NCBI RefSeq assembly: GCF_014243395.1
Contig: NZ_JACLCP010000001.1
Coordinates: 1,601,189-1,665,188, forward strand
Length of the DNA: 64,000 nt
Source: Winogradskyella flava
Lineage (GTDB): Bacteria > Bacteroidota > Bacteroidia > Flavobacteriales > Flavobacteriaceae
Reading direction: 5' to 3'
Under the pieces are notes generated by a model. That model was not told the origin of the DNA and made no database searches. It worked only from the letters and a program-made list of their open reading frames with translations. Shown in pieces: positions 25,630 through 33,830 of the stretch. Numbering within the stretch: the first letter of the stretch is position 1; each line of letters begins with the position of its first letter. Both the position numbers and the translations under genes were made by a program.

Positions 25630-26331
25630 TTAAAGATTTACCCTCGCCAAATAATCAAAATGCCCTCCATCTGTAATCTTTTCACAATGCAGTCCAACGG
25701 TTTGACAAGCAGTTTTTAAGGTTTCAAAATCGAGATAGAGCCATTTTATGGGTACTTCTTCTTCACCTTTGTAGCTTAGATAATAATCGAGTTCTCCATA
25801 ATAATTAGCGTTGATGTCTAGCCAATAACCACCATCTTCAACTTCATACATGTATTTGATATCGGATGAGTCAATAAGTATTTGACCATTCAGTTTTAGT
25901 AATGATTTTAGATGTGTCAAGTATTTCGGAACTTGAGTTAGTTCTTGAAAAATACCAGTACCATTCATTAACACCAAAATGGTATCAAAGATCTCGGTTT
26001 CCTCTAAAAGTGATTTCAATTCGGCATTTATAACACCTCTTTTTTTCGATACGGAAACAGAACCCTTAGAACTATCTATAGCTTTTACCTGAAATCCTTT
26101 TTCTTGGAGCCACAAACTATGGCTTCCAGCTCCACAACCAACATCAAGAATTTTACCCTTGCAAAGTTGCAGAGCTTTTTGCTCTAGCTTTGGCATTTTA
26201 GCATAATCCCTAAACAAATAAGGAAGTGGCAGGGTGTCTTCATCAGAGATATTAGTAGATGTTATAATATCCTCTGTGTAATTCCCGTTTTGATAATCCA
26301 ACAACGCTTTTCCGAAAATGTCCTTACTCAT
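25630..26331 (-). CDS. Class I SAM-dependent methyltransferase
   Basis: A 233-residue soluble methyltransferase. Motif I is KILDVGCGAGSHSLWL (about residues 60-75), followed by VKAIDSSKGSV (acidic end of strand 2), TILVLMNGTGIFQEL (motif II/post-motif region) and KLNGQILIDSSDI. The C-terminal half (YYGELDYYLSYKGEEEVPIKW) is the substrate-binding insertion. The substrate is not evident. Its stop touches the end of the pseudogene on the other strand, and a dispersed repeat lies just beyond its start. Confidence 0.87.
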   Translation of the reverse strand: MSKDIFGKALLDYQNGNYTEDIITSTNISDEDTLPLPYLFRDYAKMPKLEQKALQLCKGKILDVGCGAGSHSLWLQEKGFQVKAIDSSKGSVSVSKKRGVINAELKSLLEETEIFDTILVLMNGTGIFQELTQVPKYLTHLKSLLKLNGQILIDSSDIKYMYEVEDGGYWLDINANYYGELDYYLSYKGEEEVPIKWLYLDFETLKTACQTVGLHCEKITDGGHFDYLARVNL

Positions 26332-26338
26332 AATATTT

Positions 26339-26382
26339 GTCAGTTCGAGTGATTCCGATTTATCAAAATTGTATCGAGAACT
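26339..26382. repeat. Dispersed repeat GTCAGTTCGAGTG...TATCGAGAACT
   Basis: The divergent gap between the methyltransferase and the YkgJ gene carries GTCAGTTCGAGTGATT, then AAAATTGTATCGAGAACT. The wording is known to me from repeats in many Bacteroidota genomes. A half-site (TGTCACTTCGAGTGG) occurs at 23466-23480. Confidence 0.55.
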
Positions 26383-26387
26383 TTAGT

Positions 26388-26395
26388 TAAATTTG
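26388..26395 (+). promoter_or_regulatory. -7 element TAAATTTG directly before the YkgJ start
   Basis: TAAATTTG matches TAnnTTTG but ends only 4 bp before the ATG at 26400. With the usual spacing, transcription would start at or next to the ATG, giving a leaderless or nearly leaderless mRNA. Confidence 0.5.
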
Positions 26396-26399
26396 TGTT

Positions 26400-26894
26400 A
26401 TGCACGAACAAATCAATAATTTGCCTAAGCGCGCCAAAGATAAGCATAAGGAAAACAAAACCTTTTTCACTAAGCTCAAAAGAAAACCTCCAAAGCAGCT
26501 AGATTATATAATGCAGGAATTACACGAGGAAGAATTTGAGCGTACGGATTGTTTAGATTGTGCTAATTGTTGTAAGACCACTGGGCCTTTGTTCACTAAC
26601 AAGGATATTCAGCGTATTGCTAAGTCTTTTAAAATGAAAGAACAGGAATTTATCGAGCAATATTTAAGGTTAGATGAAGATAATGACTATGTGCTGCAAT
26701 CAGTGCCATGCGTATTTTTAGGTACCGATAATTACTGTTCGATTTATGATATTAGACCAAAAGCATGTAGGGAATTTCCGCATACGGACAGAAAGAAATT
26801 TCAACAAATTTCTAATTTGACTTTAAAAAATACAGCTATTTGTCCCGCTGCATTTAATATTGTTGAGGAAATGAAAAGGCAAATTCAGCTTTAA
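26400..26894 (+). CDS. YkgJ-family cysteine cluster protein
   Basis: A 164-residue soluble protein with the CxxxCxxCC-type cluster in DCLDCANCCKTTGPL, then VPCVFLGTDNYCSIYDIRPKAC and ICPAAF, the full YkgJ (Zn- or Fe-S-binding) pattern. A basic N-terminal helix (RAKDKHKENKTFFTKLKRK) precedes the domain. The family has no firmly established function. The likely promoter is so close to the ATG that the mRNA may be leaderless. A small secreted protein gene follows 48 bp downstream. Confidence 0.88.
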   Translation: MHEQINNLPKRAKDKHKENKTFFTKLKRKPPKQLDYIMQELHEEEFERTDCLDCANCCKTTGPLFTNKDIQRIAKSFKMKEQEFIEQYLRLDEDNDYVLQSVPCVFLGTDNYCSIYDIRPKACREFPHTDRKKFQQISNLTLKNTAICPAAFNIVEEMKRQIQL

Positions 26895-26942
26895 TTGTTA
26901 GTTTCGGAATAATTATTGATACAATTGAGAATAAAAAATAAA

Positions 26943-27845
26943 ATGAAAGGCCACCTCGTAAAACTAATTTTCCTTGTATTTGCTATTAATTTATCCACGG
27001 CTCAAGAATGGATGACAGATTTAAAAATAGCCCAAAAGTTAGCCTTGGTTCAGAATAAAATGGTACTTATGGTTTGGGAGGGAACCACGGAATATCCTTA
27101 TCCTGTTTTCGTAAATAACGAAAAGGGAAGAAAGATTTATGTAGATAATCTATTTTTAGATGAGAATTTAAGTCCTTTGATATGGGAATACTTTGTACCT
27201 GTAATTGTCAGTGAAAATAAATATGGTGTTTATTATTCTGAAATTAAAGGTAAACGAAGCCGAAACTATATCGAAAAATTCAATGATAATTCCATAAAAA
27301 TCATGGATGTTAATGGTAATATTTTAAATACATCCGATATTTATTTGGAAGATTTGGAGAATATATCCACCATTATCAAAAAATATGCTTTGGATACTGA
27401 ATTTTTAGCTCCAGAATTAAGGGGGTATCAAACCCAAAAAGATTTCTATTCTGCTTATTATTTGGCCTCTAAATACATGGATTTTTCACTATATGGAAAG
27501 GAAAAATTAAGACCAGATCTTTTAAAGTTGGCAAAAATTTATATTGATGAAGCTAGGTCATTTGCTAAGGCTGAATCCAAAGAAGATCAGTCAGTTTTAG
27601 CCCAGAGATGTAATTTATTGGAGATAAATCAATACTTACTGCTAAAACGTCCAAAAAAAGTGCTGAGGCTCTTGGAAAAAATGGATGCTTATAAGATTGA
27701 CAATGCTAATACTTCATTTATTGCCTATTTATACTATACAGCCTACATGAGTTCAAAAAGGCTGGAGGATGCGGAATCATGGAAATCTAAAATATCTTCA
27801 GTAAATTTGAAAAAAGCACAAGTGATTATCAACCTCAATTCTTAA
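26943..27845 (+). CDS. Secreted thioredoxin-fold-like protein without CXXC
   Basis: A 300-residue protein from MKGHLVKLIFLV at 26943 (the frame opens at 26916), with a signal peptide ending NLSTAQ. The first part (LKIAQKLALVQNKMVLMVW, then LIWEYFVPVIVSENKYG and KIMDVNGNIL) follows the layout of thioredoxin-like domains but has no CXXC, so it is not a redox enzyme. The remainder is helical with TPR-like helices (YYLASKYMDFSLYGKEK, ANTSFIAYLYYTAYM). It is probably periplasmic. Its stop is 3 bp before the next gene. Function unknown. Confidence 0.62.
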   Translation: MKGHLVKLIFLVFAINLSTAQEWMTDLKIAQKLALVQNKMVLMVWEGTTEYPYPVFVNNEKGRKIYVDNLFLDENLSPLIWEYFVPVIVSENKYGVYYSEIKGKRSRNYIEKFNDNSIKIMDVNGNILNTSDIYLEDLENISTIIKKYALDTEFLAPELRGYQTQKDFYSAYYLASKYMDFSLYGKEKLRPDLLKLAKIYIDEARSFAKAESKEDQSVLAQRCNLLEINQYLLLKRPKKVLRLLEKMDAYKIDNANTSFIAYLYYTAYMSSKRLEDAESWKSKISSVNLKKAQVIINLNS

Positions 27846-27848
27846 GCC

Positions 27849-28691
27849 TTGGAAACTCTTGTTAATTATTTTGAAACTATACCATCATCGCATCGCAGCC
27901 TTATATTAGTTGGTGGTCTAACATTTTTTTGGTTGTTGGAAAGTGGCTTGCCTCTATTTAAGTTTAAGTATAATAAATGGCAGCATGCGTTACCTAATTT
28001 GTTTTTTACTATGACCACAATTGTCATAAATTTTGCATTGGCATTTTTGTTGTTAGGTACTGCAGATTGGGTCAAGGCAAATGATTTTGGGATTATAAAC
28101 TGGTTGCCAACAATGCCTTTGTGGCTTTATGTGTTGTTAGGTGTTCTATTTCTTGATTTTTTTGGTGCTTATTTAGCACATTTTGTGGAGCATAAAGTAA
28201 AACCGCTTTGGATGGTGCATTTGGTGCATCATACAGACCATAAGGTAGATACGACAACAGCAAACAGACATCATCCAATTGAGAGTTTAATCCGATTTTC
28301 GTTTACACTATTGGGTGTGTTTGTAGTTGGTACGCCAATTGCCATCGTTATGTTATATCAGGCCATGTCATTAATTTTCACACAGTTTACCCATGCTAAT
28401 CTCAAGATGTCAAAACGTTTAGATAGAGTATTGAGCTATGTTCTTGTATCACCAGATATGCATAAAATCCATCATCACTACAGGTTGCCTTATACAGACT
28501 CTAACTATGGTAATATCTTCAGTATTTGGGATCGTATCTTTGGAACCTATATGTACATGGGCCGTGAAAAGTTAGTATATGGCGTGGATGTATTTCCAGA
28601 TGAAAAAAAGAATACGAATATTGGTGAATTATTAAAGCAGCCCTTTCAGAAGTATGAAAAACCTACCCTTTCTTCTGATATTGACGAATAG
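27849..28691 (+). CDS. Sterol desaturase / fatty acid hydroxylase family protein
   Basis: A 280-residue integral membrane di-iron oxygenase from a TTG start at 27849. The conserved histidine boxes are all present: AHFVEH, VHLVHHTDH, NRHHPIE and HKIHHH. About four transmembrane segments surround them. Such enzymes hydroxylate or desaturate lipids or carotenoids at the membrane; no more specific assignment is safe. The YTDSNYGNIFSIWDRIFGTY stretch is typical of the bacterial members. It follows the secreted protein by 3 bp and precedes a GDPD gene. Confidence 0.87.
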   Translation: METLVNYFETIPSSHRSLILVGGLTFFWLLESGLPLFKFKYNKWQHALPNLFFTMTTIVINFALAFLLLGTADWVKANDFGIINWLPTMPLWLYVLLGVLFLDFFGAYLAHFVEHKVKPLWMVHLVHHTDHKVDTTTANRHHPIESLIRFSFTLLGVFVVGTPIAIVMLYQAMSLIFTQFTHANLKMSKRLDRVLSYVLVSPDMHKIHHHYRLPYTDSNYGNIFSIWDRIFGTYMYMGREKLVYGVDVFPDEKKNTNIGELLKQPFQKYEKPTLSSDIDE

Positions 28692-28720
28692 ACTATTTCT
28701 ACTTTTTCATTGTTATTTGA

Positions 28721-29548
28721 ATGCGTCGCAATTCTGAAAAACAAATAGAGGTCCAAGGACACCGAGGCTGCAGAGGTTTACTGCCTGAGAACTCCTTACC
28801 AGCTTTCGAAAAAGCCATTGATCTTGGTGTGCATACCTTAGAATTAGATATTGCTATCACAAAAGATAGCGAAGTCGTGGTTTCTCACGAACCTTTTATG
28901 AGTAGAACCATTTGTTTTAATCCAGACGGTAATGAAATTCCAGAAACGATGGATATGAAACACAATCTTTATGAGATGACCCATGAAGAGATTAAACGGT
29001 TTGATTGTGGTTCTAAATTTCACATTTCATATCCTGATCAGGAAAAATTAAAAACATATAAACCACTGCTTAAAGAAGTTTTTGATTTAGCTAAAAAGAA
29101 AAATCCTAGGGTTAAGTTCAATATCGAGATTAAGTCAAAACCAGAGTATTACGGAATTTACACGCCTTGGCCAAATCAATATGTAGAAATAGTTGTGAAT
29201 GAAATTATTGAAAGCGGAATGTTTGACCAAGTAAATCTGCAGTCTTTCGATCTAGCCATCCTTGAAGAAATTAAGCGACAATCAGCTAAAATGAAAGTTG
29301 CTTTATTAATCGATGAAGATGAAAGCATCAGTAACAAGTTAGAGGCATTATCATACAAGCCAGAAATTATAAGCCCGTATTACAAGTTACTTAGCCAAGC
29401 GAAAGTTAGCGCTTATCAAGCCAAAGATTTTCAGATTATTCCTTGGACCATTAATCAAAAAGAAGGCCTGAAACAAATGATAGACTGGAGAGTAGATGGA
29501 ATCATCACAGATTACCCAAACTTGCTTATCGAAATACTTTCAAAATAA
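28721..29548 (+). CDS. Glycerophosphodiester phosphodiesterase family protein
   Basis: A 275-residue TIM-barrel phosphodiesterase. Catalytic and metal residues show in VQGHRGCRGLLPENS (His14, Glu23), LELDIAITKD (Glu and Asp metal ligands), VVSHEP (second catalytic His) and FNIEIKS. The C-terminal strand IIPWTINQKEGLKQMI is typical. It hydrolyses glycerophosphodiesters to glycerol 3-phosphate and an alcohol. No signal peptide is visible, so it is probably cytoplasmic, unlike many secreted homologues. Confidence 0.92.
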   Translation: MRRNSEKQIEVQGHRGCRGLLPENSLPAFEKAIDLGVHTLELDIAITKDSEVVVSHEPFMSRTICFNPDGNEIPETMDMKHNLYEMTHEEIKRFDCGSKFHISYPDQEKLKTYKPLLKEVFDLAKKKNPRVKFNIEIKSKPEYYGIYTPWPNQYVEIVVNEIIESGMFDQVNLQSFDLAILEEIKRQSAKMKVALLIDEDESISNKLEALSYKPEIISPYYKLLSQAKVSAYQAKDFQIIPWTINQKEGLKQMIDWRVDGIITDYPNLLIEILSK

Positions 29549-29638
29549 AGTTTTCAACATATTTATTAACATAAATTGTCGTTCTTCTAATTTTTGTGTA
29601 GATGATAGGATTTTTATAGTCTATTATCTGAAACCGCT

Positions 29639-29646
29639 TATGTTTG
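29639..29646 (+). promoter_or_regulatory. -7 element TATGTTTG
   Basis: TATGTTTG matches TAnnTTTG and lies 63 bp before the TTG start of the small secreted protein. The 161-bp gap contains nothing else I can name. Confidence 0.4.
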
Positions 29647-29709
29647 CCTTGGATTGATTAATTATTGTTGAGATAAACAAACACATGTTTAACTTCATAC
29701 TATAATGTC

Positions 29710-30141
29710 TTGAAAAATCTAATCCGTATTTTCCTCCTCGTTATACTAATCTTCTTATTAAGCTTTACATTGCAAGCTCAAGAGCATTATGCCAAATTAG
29801 AAAAGAACAAGAATATTCAAGCTAAAGGACTAATCCATAAGCTGAATGAAACCAGAGATACTTTAATACTTCAAAGTGATACAAAAATAAACTATCTATA
29901 TGCTATAAATAAAGACTATGGGCGAGATTTTGATGTTTATATAGATACGACACATTATAGATTACCATTAAATAAACTACCACAAGGGAAACACGTTTTA
30001 GTGGCTGTGCAATCACCTAAACGTATTGTTTTTGTGGTAAGAATCTTGAAGGATATCCCAAAGGAAAAGCCTTTACAGATAGAGTCTGATGAAGTAGTTG
30101 CCATAGAACCTAGAGTGCTTCCGGTCTCAAGTAATAATTAA
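29710..30141 (+). CDS. Small secreted protein of unknown function
   Basis: A 143-residue protein read from a TTG at 29710; no in-frame ATG lies upstream. It has a clear signal peptide (FLLVILIFLLSFTLQAQ). The mature part is a small beta-rich domain with KINYLYAINKDYGRDFDVYI and RLPLNKLPQGKHVLVAVQSP, which looks like a single compact fold but no family I recognise. The stop overlaps the stop of the convergent namZ-like gene by 4 bp. Confidence 0.55.
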   Translation: MKNLIRIFLLVILIFLLSFTLQAQEHYAKLEKNKNIQAKGLIHKLNETRDTLILQSDTKINYLYAINKDYGRDFDVYIDTTHYRLPLNKLPQGKHVLVAVQSPKRIVFVVRILKDIPKEKPLQIESDEVVAIEPRVLPVSSNN

Positions 30142-31466
30142 TCATAAATTAAATACTTTGCTCTGGTTTTTTTGTAAGCAGCTAGATCTTTTTGCCAAGA
30201 TGATTTAATGTTTTCTTCTGCCACACCATTTTCTATTTGCTTTTGCAGCTTTGCTGTACCAGCGTGCGAGGTAAAATTGTTAGTGTCGAAAAATTTTGAA
30301 GTGTCAGTTGAATTATTATAGGCGTCAATAATGTATTTTAAAGTAAACGATCTTTGAGCTTCGATGGTTGATAAATCAACACCATAGCAAATTTCTCCTT
30401 TATGCTTTGGATACTTGGCTCCAAAATTTGACTCTGGAGTATAGTTAAATGTGTAGTGCTTGGCATCTAAAAATGGTGCACCATAGCGTTGAAACTGAAA
30501 TTCAGTGCCTCTGCCAGCATTAACTGTTGTCCCTTCAAACAAACCCAAACTTGGATATAAGATAATGGACTGATCATTAGGTAAATTCGGAGAAGGTCTA
30601 ATAGGTAAACTATAGGGTTTATTATGATCATAATTTTCATTTTCAATAACGGTAATGTTGCAAGCAATGCCATTTTTTAACCAACGTTCACCATTGATCA
30701 TTGTTGCATATTCACCTATAGTCATACCGTGTACAAGTGGGATAGGGTGCATCCCCAAAAAACTACTGTTTTCGACTTCTAAAACAGGGCCATCGACATA
30801 GGACCCATTTGGATTTGGACGATCCAAAATAAGTAATGGGACATTATTCTCTGCGCAAGCTTCCATGACATAATGTAATGTAGAAATGTAAGTGTAAAAA
30901 CGCACACCAACATCTTGAATATCAAAAACCACTATATCTAAATTTTCTAAATGCTGTTTTGTCGGTTTTTTATGCTTGCCGTGAAGTGAAAATATTGGCA
31001 ATTTTGTTCGCTTGTCTATACCATCTTTCACATCTTCGCCAGCATCTGCAGTGCCTCTGAAGCCATGTTCTGGTGCGAATACTTTTTTAATGTTAATTTC
31101 TAAACTTAGGAGAGAATCAACCAAGTGTTCTTTTAATTGTACCGACGTTTCGAATGGTTTATGTTGCCCTGAAAGATCTTTTGGCACCTCTAATTTTAAA
31201 TTTACTGTTGTTTTAAATATGACACTAGTCTGATTGGCCACAATACCAACACGCTTTCCTCTTAGCATTGGAAGATACTTCTCAATTCGATTGGCTCCAA
31301 CAATGATGCTCTTATCATCTTGAACTTGTTTTAGGGCCTCATTCGAAATATTTTCTTCAACTCTATTATTCCGAGATTCCAAGGTCTCGCCTCCAACTTT
31401 TTCGGCACAGGATATTGTTATCAAGACTAATAATAAAACTGTATTTTTGAAAACCTTAAAACACAT
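30138..31466 (-). CDS. NamZ-like exo-beta-N-acetylmuramidase lipoprotein (DUF1343)
   Basis: A 442-residue lipoprotein (lipobox ISC, Cys20) of the DUF1343 family, whose characterised members remove terminal MurNAc from peptidoglycan fragments in the periplasm. Motifs are KRVGIVANQTSV, FAPEHGFRGTADAGE, FDIQDVGVRFYTYISTLHYV, DRPNPNGSYVDGPVL, HPIPLVHGMTIGEYA and FEGTTVNAGRGTEFQFQRYG. Residues about 25-55 are a low-complexity linker (ETLESRNNRVEENISNEALK and on) that matches the wording of a dispersed DNA repeat, see findings. Its start is only 8 bp from the divergent permease gene. Confidence 0.9.
   Translation of the reverse strand: MCFKVFKNTVLLLVLITISCAEKVGGETLESRNNRVEENISNEALKQVQDDKSIIVGANRIEKYLPMLRGKRVGIVANQTSVIFKTTVNLKLEVPKDLSGQHKPFETSVQLKEHLVDSLLSLEINIKKVFAPEHGFRGTADAGEDVKDGIDKRTKLPIFSLHGKHKKPTKQHLENLDIVVFDIQDVGVRFYTYISTLHYVMEACAENNVPLLILDRPNPNGSYVDGPVLEVENSSFLGMHPIPLVHGMTIGEYATMINGERWLKNGIACNITVIENENYDHNKPYSLPIRPSPNLPNDQSIILYPSLGLFEGTTVNAGRGTEFQFQRYGAPFLDAKHYTFNYTPESNFGAKYPKHKGEICYGVDLSTIEAQRSFTLKYIIDAYNNSTDTSKFFDTNNFTSHAGTAKLQKQIENGVAEENIKSSWQKDLAAYKKTRAKYLIYD
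31313..31344. repeat. Dispersed-repeat sequence inside the namZ coding region
   Basis: Within the namZ-like gene, bases 31313-31344 read TCATCTTGAACTTGTTTTAG then GGCCTCATTCG, very close to the TCATCCTGAACTTGTTTCAG repeat wording widespread in Bacteroidota. In the namZ frame it encodes part of ISNEALKQVQDDKS. Confidence 0.55.
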
Positions 31467-31474
31467 ATATAGGT

Positions 31475-32707
31475 TTGAATTTTGAGTTGTTTGTAGCTAA
31501 ACGTATTATTGGCAATAAAACGTATAAAAGTAGTGTTTCGGCACCAATTATTAAAATTGGTATTGCCGCAATAGCTATTGGTATCATTGTTATGCTTATT
31601 GCTATAGCGACAGGATTAGGCTTGCAACAAAAAATTAGGGATAAGGTTGTAGCCTTCAATGGACATATTGAAATTACAAATTTCGATACTAATGCTTCAG
31701 ATGAATCTCAAGTACCAATTTCAATCAAACAAGATTTTTATCCTGAATTTAATAATGTCGAGGGCGTAAAGCATATACAAGGCGTAGCTACTAAGTTTGC
31801 GGTTATTAGAACTGAAACCGAGTTCGAAGGTATCGTTGTAAAGGGAGTTGGAGCCGATTATAATTGGGATTATTTTGAAGAATTCTTAGTAGATGGTCGT
31901 GTGCCTGACTTTTCTGGAAAACGTAATGAAGAAATTCTAATTTCTAATTATTTAGCCAACAGGTTAGGCTTTAATGTAGGTGATAAGTTTCAAACTTTGT
32001 TCCCCGATAATCTGAATAAAATACCTCGAATAATCAACTATGAGATCGTAGGGATTTATAATTCAGGTTTTCAGGAATTGGATGAAAAATTCTGTATTGC
32101 AGATTTAAGACATATTCAACGTCTAAATAAATGGGATGCTGATCAAATCGGTAGTTTCGAAGTTTTTATTGATGATTTTTCAGATTTAGATGAGGTGTCC
32201 TCACAAGTATATCAGGAGACAGGATCTTTTTTTAATGCGACACCAATCACACGAAAATTCTATACCGTTTTTGAATGGATTAAGATTTTTGATTCCAATA
32301 CCAATATCATAATCGCTATTATGATTATTGTTGCAGGTATCAATATGATTACAACATTATTGGTGCTAATTTTAGAACGCACTAACATGATTGGCGTTTT
32401 AAAAGCTTTGGGAAGCTCTGATTGGACCATTAGGAAAGTATTTCTTTATAATGCGTCTTATTTAATTGGATTAGGATTACTTTGGGGAAACCTCATAGGA
32501 TTAGGACTATTATTCGCACAAAAGTATTTTAAATTATTCCCTTTAAATCCCGATACTTACTATGTGAGCGAAGCACCTGTTTACATAAGCTGGGATTATA
32601 TTTTATTTCTAAACATAGGAACATTTATCGCTTGTTTATTAATGCTCTTGATTCCATCAATAATTATATCCAAGATTTCGCCTGTTAAAGCCATTCGGTT
32701 TGATTGA
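31475..32707 (+). CDS. LolC/LolE-type lipoprotein-releasing ABC permease
   Basis: A 410-residue inner-membrane permease from a TTG at 31475, starting MNFELFVAKRIIGNKTYKSS. The layout is one N-terminal helix (IGIAAIAIGIIVMLIAIATG), a periplasmic MacB-PCD-like domain (roughly residues 45-260) and three C-terminal helices of the FtsX domain, with IIIAIMIIVAGINMITTLLV and ERTNMIGVLKALGSSDWTI as the coupling region. It pairs with a LolD-type ATPase to extract lipoproteins to LolA. No ATPase gene adjoins it. The start lies 8 bp from the divergent lipoprotein gene. Confidence 0.9.
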   Translation: MNFELFVAKRIIGNKTYKSSVSAPIIKIGIAAIAIGIIVMLIAIATGLGLQQKIRDKVVAFNGHIEITNFDTNASDESQVPISIKQDFYPEFNNVEGVKHIQGVATKFAVIRTETEFEGIVVKGVGADYNWDYFEEFLVDGRVPDFSGKRNEEILISNYLANRLGFNVGDKFQTLFPDNLNKIPRIINYEIVGIYNSGFQELDEKFCIADLRHIQRLNKWDADQIGSFEVFIDDFSDLDEVSSQVYQETGSFFNATPITRKFYTVFEWIKIFDSNTNIIIAIMIIVAGINMITTLLVLILERTNMIGVLKALGSSDWTIRKVFLYNASYLIGLGLLWGNLIGLGLLFAQKYFKLFPLNPDTYYVSEAPVYISWDYILFLNIGTFIACLLMLLIPSIIISKISPVKAIRFD

Positions 32708-32750
32708 TGAATAAACAGGATTTTTAACTTTCTACTTAACACTTTTCATT

Positions 32751-32758
32751 TAAATTTG
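32751..32758 (+). promoter_or_regulatory. -7 element TAAATTTG before the PLP enzyme
   Basis: TAAATTTG, a full TAnnTTTG match, lies 17 bp before the ATG at 32776. Confidence 0.55.
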
Positions 32759-32775
32759 CAGCGCAAATTAGATTT

Positions 32776-33756
32776 ATGGATTACTCAGAAAATATATTAG
32801 GCACAATAGGCAATACTCCATTGGTAAAGATGAACAAATTGGTAGCAGATTTACCTTGTCTTGTACTTGCCAAATATGAAACTTTTAATCCTGGAAATTC
32901 GGTTAAGGACCGCATGGCATTACAGATGATTGAAGATGCTGAGGCTGATGGTCGTTTAAAACCAGGTGGAACTATAATAGAAGGTACTTCGGGAAATACA
33001 GGCATGGGTTTGGCATTGGCTGCTATTATTAAAGGCTACAAATGTATTTTTGTAATTAGCGACAAACAGTCCAAAGAAAAAATGGATATACTTAGAGCTG
33101 TTGGCGCAGAGGTGGTGGTTTGTCCTACAGATGTAGAGCCAGACGATCCTCGCAGTTACTATTCGGTATCTAAACGCTTAGGAGAAGAAACGCCCAACTC
33201 TTGGTATGTTAATCAATATGATAATCCAAGCAATTGTAAAGCCCATTTTAAAACAACTGGTCCAGAAATTTGGGAGCAGACAGATGGGAAAGTCACACAT
33301 TTTGTAGTTGGTGTAGGCACAGGTGGTACTATTTCTGGAGTAGGAAGCTATCTAAAAATGAAAAACCCTAATATAAAAGTTTGGGGAGTGGATACCTACG
33401 GGTCAGTATTTAAAAAATACCATGAAACGGGTGTTTTTGATGAAAACGAAATCTATCCCTATGTCACTGAGGGCATTGGTGAAGATATACTTCCTGCAAA
33501 TGTTAATTTCGATGTTATTGATGGCTTTACAAAAGTAACAGACAAGGATGCAGCGGTTTACACGCAAAAATTGGCGAAGGAAGAAGGAATGTTCTTAGGT
33601 AATTCAGCTGGTGCAGCTATCAAAGGTGTTTTGCAATTAAAAGAACATTTTGGACCAGATGATGTGGTCGTCGTACTATATCATGATCATGGAAGCCGTT
33701 ATGTGGGTAAGATGTTTAATGACGATTGGATGCGTGGAATGGGTTATATTGAATAA
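32776..33756 (+). CDS. PLP-dependent cystathionine beta-synthase / cysteine synthase-type enzyme
   Basis: A 326-residue fold-type II PLP enzyme. GNTPLVKM opens the domain, Lys44 in FNPGNSVKDRM is the cofactor lysine, EGTSGNTGMGLA binds the substrate carboxylate and GVGTGGTISGVG binds the PLP phosphate. The stretch KMDILRAVGAEVVVCPTDVE and the ending VLYHDHGSRYVGKMFNDDWM match cystathionine beta-synthase catalytic cores better than CysK, though without haem-binding or CBS domains. It therefore likely joins serine and homocysteine, or makes cysteine. It has its own promoter and a strong terminator at 33791. Confidence 0.9.
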   Translation: MDYSENILGTIGNTPLVKMNKLVADLPCLVLAKYETFNPGNSVKDRMALQMIEDAEADGRLKPGGTIIEGTSGNTGMGLALAAIIKGYKCIFVISDKQSKEKMDILRAVGAEVVVCPTDVEPDDPRSYYSVSKRLGEETPNSWYVNQYDNPSNCKAHFKTTGPEIWEQTDGKVTHFVVGVGTGGTISGVGSYLKMKNPNIKVWGVDTYGSVFKKYHETGVFDENEIYPYVTEGIGEDILPANVNFDVIDGFTKVTDKDAAVYTQKLAKEEGMFLGNSAGAAIKGVLQLKEHFGPDDVVVVLYHDHGSRYVGKMFNDDWMRGMGYIE

Positions 33757-33790
33757 GTGGATAGAAGCTATTTTAAACTAGATAAATTGA

Positions 33791-33819
33791 ATCTTCATAA
33801 ATTTTATGAAGATTTTTTT
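33791..33819 (+). terminator. Rho-independent terminator after the PLP enzyme
   Basis: ATCTTCATAAA and TTTATGAAGAT form an almost perfect hairpin with a very tight loop, followed by TTTTTTA. It ends only 12 bp before the next start codon. Confidence 0.8.
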
Positions 33820-33830
33820 ATTTTAGAACC

